Positions 12,066-21,294 of a stretch of DNA of 64,000 bases are shown in pieces. The translations under genes and the position numbers were made by a program. Every line of letters starts with the position of its first letter. Position 1 is the first letter of the stretch. Below the pieces are notes generated by a model that saw only the letters and a list, made by a program, of their open reading frames with translations, was not told where the DNA came from and did no database searches. The stretch covers positions 76,761,482 to 76,825,481 of the forward strand of contig NW_026947484.1 in NCBI RefSeq assembly GCF_034190915.1, in the 5' to 3' direction. The stretch is from Cavia porcellus. Its lineage: Eukaryota; Chordata; Mammalia; Rodentia; Caviidae.

Positions 12066-13679
12066 TTCTGGGTACTCTACCGAAACATTTGATAGTTCTT
12101 GTGTTGACTACATTGAGGTGGCTTCATTTTATGATTCTTTTGGAGTAGGAGGGGTATTATGCTGCCCACGTATTGGGTGTGCCCACCAGTGGTCATCAGT
12201 CTGCACTGGAATCTTTAATCAGCTTGGGGAAGGACATGAGATATGCATGCTTCCATGTGAGAGGTGGCCCCAGACAGGCTCCCCTTGCCCTCCAGACAGT
12301 CAGTCATGCTCAGTACTCATAAGACACCCATCACACTGCTGATTTATGCTAAAAGTATCCTAATGTTTCTGACAGCTCATGTGTGACATGAATAGAATCC
12401 ATATTTCTTAGAGCAGCTAATCCAAGTGGCTTATTTCCCGATACTGCTGATAGGGCCATCTCTCTTGGTGTCTCAGCAGCGGAGATTCTGATGGTAAGAT
12501 ATTGTTTCTGGGTCACTAGTTTTGTCTAAAACAGTAGGTTGGAACAGAGTAGCAAAGGTTAATTAAGTTTGTCCATCAAGGTGGGCACAGATATGAATGC
12601 CTCTGATGCATTCAGTTCTAAAATAAAAGTTCCTATGGTTATGGACTCCTCATTTTAAGACCCCCCCCAATTTCTTCCTTGTCCTGAAAGTTGAAAAAAC
12701 ATGCAGACTTGTTAAAAGCCAAAGGCACTGAGTAGTTCTTTATAATGAACAGATATCTTCATTCAAATTAGTAAAGTGATTTAGCTTACTAAAGGGACTT
12801 CTAGGTGACTTGTTTTGAATTTTGCCTTCTCCATAAGATGCGTTTGGGAATAAAATCAAGTTATTTGATCTTTCTGAGCAGTTTCTCCCTATTTTGATAA
12901 TATGGTAATGAACTCAGTGACTACTAGGACAAGTGTCTACCTCTCTCAATAAATGCTTATTTTCTTCTTCTGAAATTTCTTTACTTCTGTATTTAATAAA
13001 CTAGTTTCTCAGGAAAATTAAGAATGTAACTACTCTAAGCTTGTTTCACTTATTTTAGGAATTTCTATATAATATATTCAGAGATTTGACACGTGGGGGA
13101 GAGTTCCATGTCAGAACAATAACCAGATTTTTAAACTATAGCACTGTTTCCTGTAGATTTCTTTGTAAATGATACTTGCATTTATGTTTGGCTGTCATGA
13201 GTTCAGCTGAGAAGTCAGGGTCTGAATTTGGGATTGTGACTCAAACAATGTAAGTTTCTGACCCGGGAACTGGAAGATTCTACATAGACTAAAGTTGAAG
13301 AAAGCCCTGAGCTAGTTACAGCCCAAGACCATTTTAGACTGGTTGGCTTGCAGTCTCTCTTTTATGAAGCCCTGAAATGCACCAAGGTCTTTCACATTTC
13401 AAGAAAAGAAAACATTTAAATAATTTGGCGGTTTCTCACTAGGTACTTATTTTTAATGGTAGGCACTTTCCTCTACCTGATTCAGACATCATTGTTTCTC
13501 AGACATTTGGTTAGACTGAGACCCATCTAAGAAACTCTTCCAATTTGTATTTCCTTGCACATACACATGTGAAATGCACAGTCCTGGGAAACAGGCCCTG
13601 CCCATCACATGAGCACGCAGTGAATCCTCATGTTTTCTGTTTTCTTCTATGGCACGTCCTGCCATTCTTTTCCATACTT

Positions 13680-13915
13680 ATATTGATGCATATTGATTGT
13701 ACAGGCTCATGGATTTCATTTGGGCAGATTCATGTATATGGATAATACACACAGATCACTTTTATGCCTGTCAACGCCCTTTCCTTTACTTCCCTTCCCT
13801 CTTGTTTTCTCTGATATGTTCTCCTTTTATTTTCATGTCATCTGTCTCCTTTTTTGTTTGTTTTGGAGTCCACATGTGAAAGAAAGCATTGTATTGATTT
13901 TCAGTGAGTCAGGGT
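13680..13915 (-). mobile_element. LINE-1 3' UTR fragment
   Basis: The plus strand has the order seen in reversed rodent L1 3' ends: 'tgtacaggctcatggatttc', a pyrimidine-rich cluster of 'cttcccttccct' type, then 'cacatgtgaaagaaagca'. There is no coding content. Confidence 0.55.
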
Positions 13916-13924
13916 ACGGCTGCA

Positions 13925-14015
13925 TTAACCAGACTTGTCTCCAACTCCTGGATTCAGGTGATCCTCCTGCCTCATCCTCCAAAGTGCAGGGATACAGGTG
14001 CATGCCACCACAGTT
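13925..14015 (-). repeat. Partial B1 SINE
   Basis: The plus strand shows 'gtgatcctcctgcctcatcc' and 'gggatacaggtgcatgccac', which is the left portion of a minus-strand B1. The rest is absent. Confidence 0.8.
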
Positions 14016-14434
14016 GAATTTAATACCATTTAATTGATTCATTGCAAACTGAATTATTTCAGGACCCGGTAAGGAGTAGCAGTACTGCATTTGAACAACC
14101 TAATTCTGTGAGAAGTAAATAGTTCTGTGACTAACCGACTAACGCAGATGGTAAAAACAACTAAGCAAAATAGTTTAAAACATTCATGGGAGAGTTTAAA
14201 ATGTAGTATACTCATAGCTTAATAGCTTTTTTGATGAGGATAAGCATGGTTGACTATTTATAGGCCCAAGCACAATCCAGTGTCCTATGTGTGCCTGTTC
14301 TTTAAGGTTTATTGACAGATGTGAATCTGCTTGCTGCTTTTTCCAGGATTTCTAGGAAATGGGCGATGGCTTGCTTTAGATTTTCATGGCCAGTTTTGCG
14401 TCTTAACAGATTACTTGTTTATTTTTCTGTGGTA

Positions 14435-14439
<5 letters not shown>

Positions 14440-14476
<37 letters not shown>
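14440..14476. repeat. (AT)n microsatellite
   Basis: About 18 AT units. It is self-complementary and probably length-polymorphic. Confidence 0.98.
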
Positions 14477-14479
<3 letters not shown>

Positions 14480-14481
<2 letters not shown>

Positions 14482-16650
14482 ATTTTTAATCTAGTCTGGT
14501 ATTAGTCCAAACTTGAAATGTAGCTGTTTTCCTGCAGTTTTTCTTGGAAAGCCATATCCACACAGGCTTACTTTTGTTTTTGCATGTGTTACAGGCTTTC
14601 TAAGGCTTTGAGGAAGTTGGGGTTTGTGGGCTAGGATAAAAATATGAATGGTTTAAATAATTACTACAGTAAAAGTATCATTAGTACTCCTTAAAACCCA
14701 CCCCCATACCCACACATACACTCTGAGCACACTTACCTGTCTCATCATTCGTGCTTCTTTCTGTAACAGTTCTGGAAGACCTCTAATGTTTTTATAAGCC
14801 ATCTTTCAGATGGGTGACACTTGGCAGTGGCATTCATTGTAGTTTTGATCACAATTCATGTGAACACGCAAGAGAACTTCCCTAACTGCTTCAGAAAATG
14901 GCAAGGACATTGGATAAGTGCATTTGAAGTTATGGGGGAATGTTTTGAAGGGAATTAAAAGCACTATGTCTTTTACAATAATACATTTTTAAATTTAAAC
15001 ACTCAGTGTATATTTTGATCACATTTTGTCAACTTAGGGCAGCTTTAGATGCATCAATTTTAAATTATTTGCTTCCTGCCATCCTGCCTAAGCATTTCTT
15101 TCTCCTGTCTCCTTCCTGCTTTCCTCCCCTACCCCTACTGGAGAAATGGCATCCTTCCCGTGTTTGAACAAGCCCTCCTAGGTTTTCAGCATCTGAGTGA
15201 AGGTGACACATCCCAGCCTTCCTTCGGGCAGGAAGCAGTCCCTGGGCTCTGTGAGAATCCCTCAAAAGGGCTTCTCCTGTCCTTTTCTCCTTTTTTTTTC
15301 TTTCCTGTTGGGCTTTCCACAGCCTGATGACCTGAGAGGACAAGAGGTCAGCACAGTGAGGGAAGGCACAAAATCAGAAGAGAGGTAACTAATCCGTAGA
15401 GGAGAGAATGGGAAAAGAAAGCAGAGATCCAGGCACTGTAGCTGTGGGGAATCCGCCTGTACCATGTGACTCAGCCTTGGGTCCTTGGGGCTTCAGTATT
15501 CTCTGAAATGTGTGCATAATAGCACTCACTTTTAGCCTGTGTAGTAAAAATAATTATTTCCAGCCAGGACTTGTGAAGTTCCAGAGAAAAAGTGACATTC
15601 ACATTTCAGTAGGAGATGGGGACTTTCTGGTGACAAACCAACCCATCCCTAGGAAGGTCTGCAGGCCAGGATGGCTTCTGTTGGAATGAGGCATCTCATT
15701 TCAGATGGTTTGTAAAGAAGCTTCTGTTAAAGCCAAAGAAATCATTTAATGAAGGCAAAACCTAGCACTGGCTTTTTTCACAGTGTGTCTAGAGACCTGG
15801 ACTTCTAGTCTGTGTACAATTCTGCTGCTTTTTAGAAAAAGTTTCTGATCAGAAAACCAGAGGTTCACCTCAAATGTGGCTTTTTCAATTTAAAAAGACT
15901 GTTAGCCACTTTGCAGTGCCCAGGGAATCTTTGCTCCTGTAGAGAAATCTTCTCGGGAAGACAGGTCCCTTTCTTACATTAACACCAGTTCAACATAGCT
16001 ACATTTCATATGGTTATGAACCACAGGATAATTTGGCCTTCAGGAATTCCTTTTAGCTGTTCACTTGAAAAAGTAGTCAATTCAATGCAAGATTAAAAAG
16101 TCTACCTAAAGTCTTAATACAGAATTAGTGAATACTACGTAGATATTTTTTAAAAGAGAAATGAGTCCAAAGATTTGTATATTTTGCTGGGATATTATCG
16201 TTACTATAAAATAGGGTGGCTAAGGTTTATGAAAGGAGGCCTATGGTTCATATTTATTGCAATGCTGTTCTCAACAGTTTAATAAAACAAAACTCTGGGC
16301 TGTTAGATTTCAAACTCTGGGGTTAATAGTAGCAGCATCTGTGTTTTTACCAGGCTGCTTCCTATCTGTGGCTCATACTCTGGTTCAGAGACTGAGGCTG
16401 ATAAGTGAGAGGCTTGCTTAATAATCTTCTTATCAGCTACGATACACTAATAGTGATAGTCACCAAAATTCACTGGAATCTCTGGTTTTTAGGTTTTTTA
16501 CTTGGTTTACTTATTTAAAGGAATAAAAAGTAAAACCTTGAGAAGAAACAAAGTAGTATTACATAAAGGGAGAAAACGTTCCTTAGGAATGCTGAACAGT
16601 TCTCTAATTTGTTAACACACCTGTTCCTGAGTGCAACTGTGCTAGGAGCC
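14480..16650. other. Intronic DNA with no feature seen
   Basis: No recognisable repeat or coding sequence. A pyrimidine-rich patch lies at 15275-15305. Confidence 0.5.
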
Positions 16651-16654
16651 ACTG

Positions 16655-16885
16655 GGGCATTAGGTTAAAGCAGGGCTCCTCAGCTTTGGTCCTGTGGAAG
16701 TGTGGGGCTGGATAATTTTTTATTGTGCTGAGCACTGCCCTCTGTCCAGCAGCCTGTCTGCCTTTACCAGTTGCCAGCCATGCCAGTAGTATCCCCTCCC
16801 CCTACCAAGTGTGACAATTCAAAATGTCTCCAGACACCCAAAGTGTTGTGTACGCTCACACAGTTTGAGCTACTGGTTTAAGGTA
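16655..16885. repeat. Non-autonomous hAT-type DNA transposon (MER-class)
   Basis: The copy shows the familiar layout 'ggataattttttattgtgct', 'gagcactgccctctgtcc', 'gtgtgacaattcaaaatgtc' and 'tctccagacacccaaa', bounded by diverged 'cctcagcttt' and 'gagctactgg' ends. I recognise it as a hAT-Charlie derivative and do not assign a subfamily. Confidence 0.6.
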
Positions 16886-17544
16886 ACACGACCAATTTCA
16901 AAGATTTTGTTACTTACTCATTTTGTTTAAGCCAAAGGTAGCAGGGTTGTGAAATTTTTTTTAAGGTTAGAAGGGATCAGGAACTGATTTGGAGTGTAAA
17001 ATCACAGTTCGTGGGTGTGTTGCAGTTCCTTTTTAACTTCCTATGTCTGGGAAACACTTGAGATTACTCTTCTGTAATGGGAGTGCTTATTTGTGGATTA
17101 TTCTTGGAGTTCGATGTAGCTGAAGTGATTGTTGACCTCGAGAAGTTCAAATTTTAATAATCAAATGGAGCCTGACCTTCTGTATCTTCTTTGTGTTTTG
17201 CTGGAAGTTTTTAGGAGCTCAGTGTTCCTGGGTATTACTCACTGGGGAAATTGAATATTAAGACCAAGTAACTCATTTCCTAGTTCCAAATAAAGCTTAT
17301 TATTTGATGCTTTCTATAAACGTAGAAAAAGAAGATGGGGAATGAACATACGCATGCATTTGAAATTGTGCTTACTTTCCAGTAAGCTTTTGTTAAAGCG
17401 AGTGCCACCATTTATCTGAATAATTTTGGAATTGGCAGCAGTTGACCAGTCTTTTTGTCGTACTTGACCTTTTGTATTCTTTAGTTAATACAACAGATGT
17501 TGGGATTCTGAAGTATGTTGGGGATATGTCATTGGTTTAGGTAC

Positions 17545-17712
17545 TGGTTCCCAATTGTGGGGATGCTAGAATTGCCTGAGGAGTTCTGCAAAGACCCATA
17601 ACACATCTCAGACCAGTTGAGCCAGATTTTACTGGAGCTAGCATCCATGCCTGAGTGCTTGGATGCCCCTTTCATTTATTGCAATAGGAGTCAGAAGTTG
17701 AGAACCAGTGTA
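17545..17712. repeat. MER5-type hAT-Charlie MITE
   Basis: It begins 'tactggttcccaattgtgg' and ends 'cagaagttgagaaccagtg', matching the terminal inverted repeats of MER5-class elements. The inner part has 'ctagaattgcctgagga'. Confidence 0.7.
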
Positions 17713-17850
17713 CATTTGCATAAAGTTTTATTGGAACGCAGCCATGATCATTCATTTGCAATTGCCAAGAGAGCTATGATTTGTAAAGCCTAAAATACTT
17801 ATTCTTTGACAATTTGTAGACTCTGCTGACCTTGCTGTGGAGTCACAGCA
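17713..17850. repeat. hAT-type DNA transposon fragment
   Basis: 'cataaagttttattggaacg', 'cagccatgatcattcatttg' and 'aaagcctaaaatacttattc' match a common mammalian DNA-transposon fossil. It abuts the MER5-type element directly. Confidence 0.6.
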
Positions 17851-18436
17851 GACATTTGTCAAATACTCTGAAAAGAAAATTTGTATGAACTTTCATAGTA
17901 AAATAAAGTGTTTTGCAGAGCCTACAGGCTCAAGTTTTGTCTGTTTTTTGTACATAGGGAAAAGTGGAAAGCATTTTCCTTGAGGAACTGACTTGTAGAT
18001 TTTGCCAGACCTGAGGAACAATAGCTTGGCACCCAGAGTAGACCGGCCCTATGGCTTATATTAGGGCCTTTGCACCTAACAGCCTGCCCTTTGCCTACTA
18101 GTCTAGGGCTCATTCCCCAAACTGCATAACTGACTTGAGGGCAGTCTCTGGAGGTAGAACTGGCTCTTCCTTTCAAAGTGAGCTTGAGTTTGTTGTAACC
18201 ATTACGGCACTAACACATGGCAGCAAGCCTTGAAAAAATTTTGAGTTCTGGAAAAATTTACAGATATAAAAAGAAAAGTGATGAAAAGGGAATTCTGCTG
18301 TTTATATAAGCTTCTACCCTTTGCACCCATTGGAAACTGAAGGTTGTAATGCTAAAACAAGTTGATTTTTTTTTTAAGCTGATCCTCCTTTGGTCTTGGG
18401 CTCCTAAGTGTGAAACGATCAATTATTTCAGCTTGT

Positions 18437-18577
18437 TGTCACCAGAACAAATCTGAGGACCAGCAGAATCATCCTCTCTGGGAAGCTTGTCAGATTCCAG
18501 GTTTACTGCATCAGAATCTGCATTTGGCAAATCCCCAGGCCATTTGTGTGCCCATTAAGGGACGCTGGGAAATGCCA
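18437..18577. repeat. MER20/MER5-type DNA transposon fragment
   Basis: 'gaggaccagcagaatcatcc', 'gggaagcttgtcagattcc' and 'ctgcatcagaatctgcattt' follow the MER20-type order. Confidence 0.6.
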
Positions 18578-18579
18578 GT

Positions 18580-20264
18580 TTAATTGATAACTGGGTGCTG
18601 CTCTGTGTGGTAAACTGCTACTATTGATTATTCTCCCTGTTAATGGTTTCATGGCTCCCTAATGGACCTCCAGACTTGAGCTCCCTCGAGTGGGTGGGTG
18701 CCAGTTCTTTTCCTCTGGCTATTTTCCAAGTGCAGCTGACTTGACTTCTTGTTTAGTAACGATTTATATGATGGTAGAAAAGAGAACCGAGTGATTCATC
18801 AAGAAGAGATGTTATTGTATATGTTTTGAAAAAGTAGAAAGGATAAAGGGAACTTGCCCAGGAAAACCTCACTTGAAAGGAAATTGCCACATGTAGTAAA
18901 GTTGTCTTTGGTTCCCCTTGGGGCAAGAGTGCACTCCTCAGAGCATGAACTTGAGCTGGGAGGATCACAAAAATCCTCTTAAGCATCTCAAAGGGTCATG
19001 AAAATCAGAAATTCTTTTCCACCAACCAATGCCATAGTATTCAAAGTACATTTGGGCTGGGGTTACTTGGGCAGTTGTTGTCTCATAAAAATTATTAAGG
19101 AAGCTTCTTACTTAGTTTTGCCTGCCAGGTTCTGGATAGTATAGGAAGTAATCTATCAAATGGTTCTGTCAAAGCGCCCAATGATTCTTTATCAAAGTAG
19201 CATTCTAAACATTTGAACCGAAAATATGATTTTGAAATTATTTCTTAGTTCTGATCGTAATTGTTTTATTTTGGACATTCTATTTGAAGGATTTATTTTT
19301 AAAAGGTTAATACCATTCACATGGACAGAGGTAGAAGCAGTGGAGTGCTTGCCTAGTGTACACAGGGTTCTGGGTTCTAACACCAGTACTGTGAAGAACA
19401 AGTGGAATCCATCAAAATTTAATGTGAAATAGTGGTATAAATAAAGTCCAGCTGTGTTCTTGATATGAGGATACAATTATGAGTCCAGTGCTTAATATCT
19501 ATACCATTAGGATCTGTGCAGGAAATGATTTTAAATGATTATGGAAGTAGCCCTTCCAAACTCATCAGAAGATCTGGGAAATTCAAAGTGGGTAGCCCCT
19601 TCTGAGCCACCAGGTCACATCTCCTGAGCTTTGAATGAGAGGTCAGGAAGCTCCAGAACTGCTGCTTATGTAAAAGCTGCATCGGGTCCCAAAGGCAGGG
19701 TCTGATCCAGAGATTATCAGGTCCTCATTCCACAGCTGCTGGAGGAAGGGCTTGCGCCTCTCTGTGCCTTTCCCATCTCTACCCTCTAGCTGAGTCCAAA
19801 TCACCTCCAGAATCTAGATCCTGGACCTCAGTCCCCTGCTAAAGGAAAAGCACAGAAGGATGTAGGAAGAGATGCTGAGTGACAGGAGCAGCACACCATC
19901 ACACCAGTGACTGCTGTCTTACCCCATGCATGCTCTGCATGTTGTTTACAGTGTTTTATTTGCTAGCCATCTTATATGAACAGTATATGGTAACAAAGGT
20001 CAAGTGCCAGTTTCACACCTGAGAAATACATGCAGAGGTCCAGTAGCCTCGGCAGTGTTACAGTGGATTTCGTTAACTCCCCAGCACTGCTCTCCCATCT
20101 CCACTACATTGTTCTTTTCAGTACTTGTTGAGCATCATCCAGCAGGAGGGAATTTAGAGATGCTTTCAAGGGTATTCCAGAATGTAAGAGATATGAGGGT
20201 GCACCAGCCTGGGGTGTTTTTTGAGGGGGTGGTAATAATTGTTAAATGCAGCTTTGGTTTCAGT
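18580..20264. other. Intronic DNA upstream of exon 4
   Basis: Only the worn ID at 19322 is recognisable. A TACATTGTT word at 20105-20113 resembles the core of the DMRT1 binding motif. Confidence 0.5.
19322..19403 (+). repeat. Degenerate ID-type SINE
   Basis: 'cagtggagtgcttgcctagt' and 'gggttctgggttctaacacc' are a diverged ID body. The tail is 'gaagaacaag'. Confidence 0.65.
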
Positions 20265-20290
20265 GTGTTCCTTCTTTTTTTCTTTCACAG
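20265..20290 (+). promoter_or_regulatory. DMRT1: Splice acceptor of DMRT1 exon 4
   Basis: A pyrimidine-rich run (CCTTCTTTTTTTCTTTCACAG) sits immediately before the coding sequence. It is interrupted only by single purines and ends in the AG used as acceptor. Confidence 0.85.
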
Positions 20291-20435
20291 ATGAAAAGCT
20301 CGGAGAACCGCCATGCGATGAGTTCCCAGTACAGGATGCATTCTTACTATGGGCCTCCCTCCTACCTGGGCCAGAGCATGTCCCAGATCTTCACTTTTGA
20401 GGACAGCCCGTCTTACTCGGAAGCCAAAGCAAGCG
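20291..20435 (+). CDS. DMRT1: DMRT1 exon 4 (internal coding exon, partial gene)
   Basis: DMRT1 is a nuclear DM-domain transcription factor that binds DNA as a dimer or higher oligomer and maintains male gonadal and germ-cell fate. This exon lies far C-terminal to the zinc-chelating DM domain, which is not in this window. The sequence shows a long pyrimidine tract ending in CACAG, 145 nt of open frame starting MKSSENRH, and a GTAGGT donor after AAGCG. The motifs [17 protein letters not shown] and FTFED are what I recognise as the conserved DMRT1 C-terminal region, roughly residues 275-322 of the human protein. The exon starts in phase 0 and ends in phase 1, leaving a split G|TN codon that matches the valine expected next in DMRT1. 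The first ATG is internal, not an initiation site. Compared with human DMRT1 from memory, several prolines are replaced. The alternative, a processed copy, is contradicted by intact splice sites on both sides. Confidence 0.93.
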
Positions 20436-20610
20436 GTAGGTGTTTACAGATTGCTTTAGAGTTGGGAGTGAGTGCCTGTCCCGCACTGTGTCACCAGCCC
20501 CATTGGACTGCTTCTCTCTTAGGAGCTGGTAGAAAGTCTATTATGTGTAAAACTTAGACAAGTGTGCTTCACAGTATTTAGCTATAGAAGAGTCTCTATT
20601 TTCGTTGTGT

Positions 20611-20612
<2 letters not shown>

Positions 20613-20652
<40 letters not shown>

Positions 20653-20664
20653 GCGTGTGTGTGT
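20613..20664. repeat. (GT)n microsatellite downstream of DMRT1 exon 4
   Basis: A GT tract with one 'gcaggc' interruption starts about 180 bp after the exon 4 donor. Confidence 0.97.
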
Positions 20665-20850
20665 TAATGAGGACTGAACACAGGGTTCCGCGGGTGCTAC
20701 ACAGGTGCTCTATGACTGAGCTACATCTCTAAACATTTTTGTTTTTAAGACAAGACTAAATTTCCCAGATTGGGCTTGAATTTAGAATCTTCCTGCTTCA
20801 ATTTCCTGAGTAGATGGGGTTGTAGGCATATACCACTATACCTGACTTGC
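20665..20850 (-). repeat. B1+ID heterodimeric SINE, diverged
   Basis: On the minus strand a B1 monomer (about 20850 back to 20740) is followed by an ID-type unit (20735-20665). Diagnostic plus-strand text is 'ctctatgactgagctacatc' for ID and 'gggttgtaggcatataccac' for B1. The order B1 first, ID second matches the copies at 45366 and 52325. Confidence 0.7.
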
Positions 20851-20984
20851 TTAATTCTTACAATGATTTTTTTCCCTTTATGGATAACTGCTGTGATAAT
20901 TAGAAACACTCTCATTCAAAAGCTGAAAATGTATTTTCTGGACAATCAGAGGGAAATATAGGATCACTTTTTCTCCCCAGTTAC

Positions 20985-21222
20985 AGAGATCAAATCCAGG
21001 TCTTATACATGCCAAGCATTGTACTGCTGAGTTATATCTCTAGCCCCCAGAATGTGGTTTTTTTTTTTTTTTTTTTTTTTTTGAGACAAGAGTCTCTCTG
21101 TGCAGTTCAGGCTGGCCTTGAATTCACTATGTAGCACAAGCTGGCCTCAAACTCACAGTGATCGTCCTTCCTTTGCCTCCTGAGTAAAGGGCTTATAGGG
21201 AACTGTAGTGTCCAGCTCAGAA
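20985..21222 (-). repeat. B1+ID SINE pair, minus strand
   Basis: The plus strand has an ID reverse complement (20985-21050, 'tgctgagttatatctctagc') then a T run and a B1 reverse complement (21082-21222, 'gttcaggctggccttgaatt'). This could be one heterodimer or two adjacent insertions; the long T run before the B1 favours a separate B1 insertion. Confidence 0.75.
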
Positions 21223-21236
21223 TATGGTTTAAGTTC

Positions 21237-21237
21237 G

Positions 21238-21290
<53 letters not shown>
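21237..21290. repeat. (GT)n microsatellite
   Basis: About 26 GT units, almost pure, apart from one GC near the start. Confidence 0.98.
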
Positions 21291-21291
<1 letters not shown>

Positions 21292-21294
21292 GAA

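Larger units (their letters stand above)
9535..13679. other. Intronic DNA, mostly featureless
   Basis: Apart from the short ID relic at 10482, the fragment at 10876 and the GT/AC tracts listed separately, I see no gene or repeat I can name. Confidence 0.5.
1..20290 (+). other. DMRT1: DMRT1 intron 3 (3' part)
   Basis: This is inferred to be the intron preceding the exon at 20291, because that exon has a canonical acceptor and no other DMRT1 coding motif was found upstream. I looked for the exon 3 coding motifs of DMRT1 and did not see them, so the donor of this intron lies outside the window. The interval contains only repeats and non-coding single-copy DNA. Confidence 0.8.

Noticed and set aside
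11899..12342. 147-codon frame on the plus strand, Cys-rich
   Set aside because: The frame crosses the GT/AC microsatellite and shows no spaced cysteine motif of a known family.
16730..16750. CTCF-like core (reverse of CAGAGGGCAG)
   Set aside because: It lies in a DNA-transposon relic and only the 10-base core matches; similar cores occur at 7442 and 27811. Without binding data these are not worth calling.
20246..20290. Upstream in-frame extension of the DMRT1 exon to an ATG at 20246
   Set aside because: The 45 bp before 20291 are the pyrimidine tract and acceptor. DMRT1 homology starts exactly at 20291.
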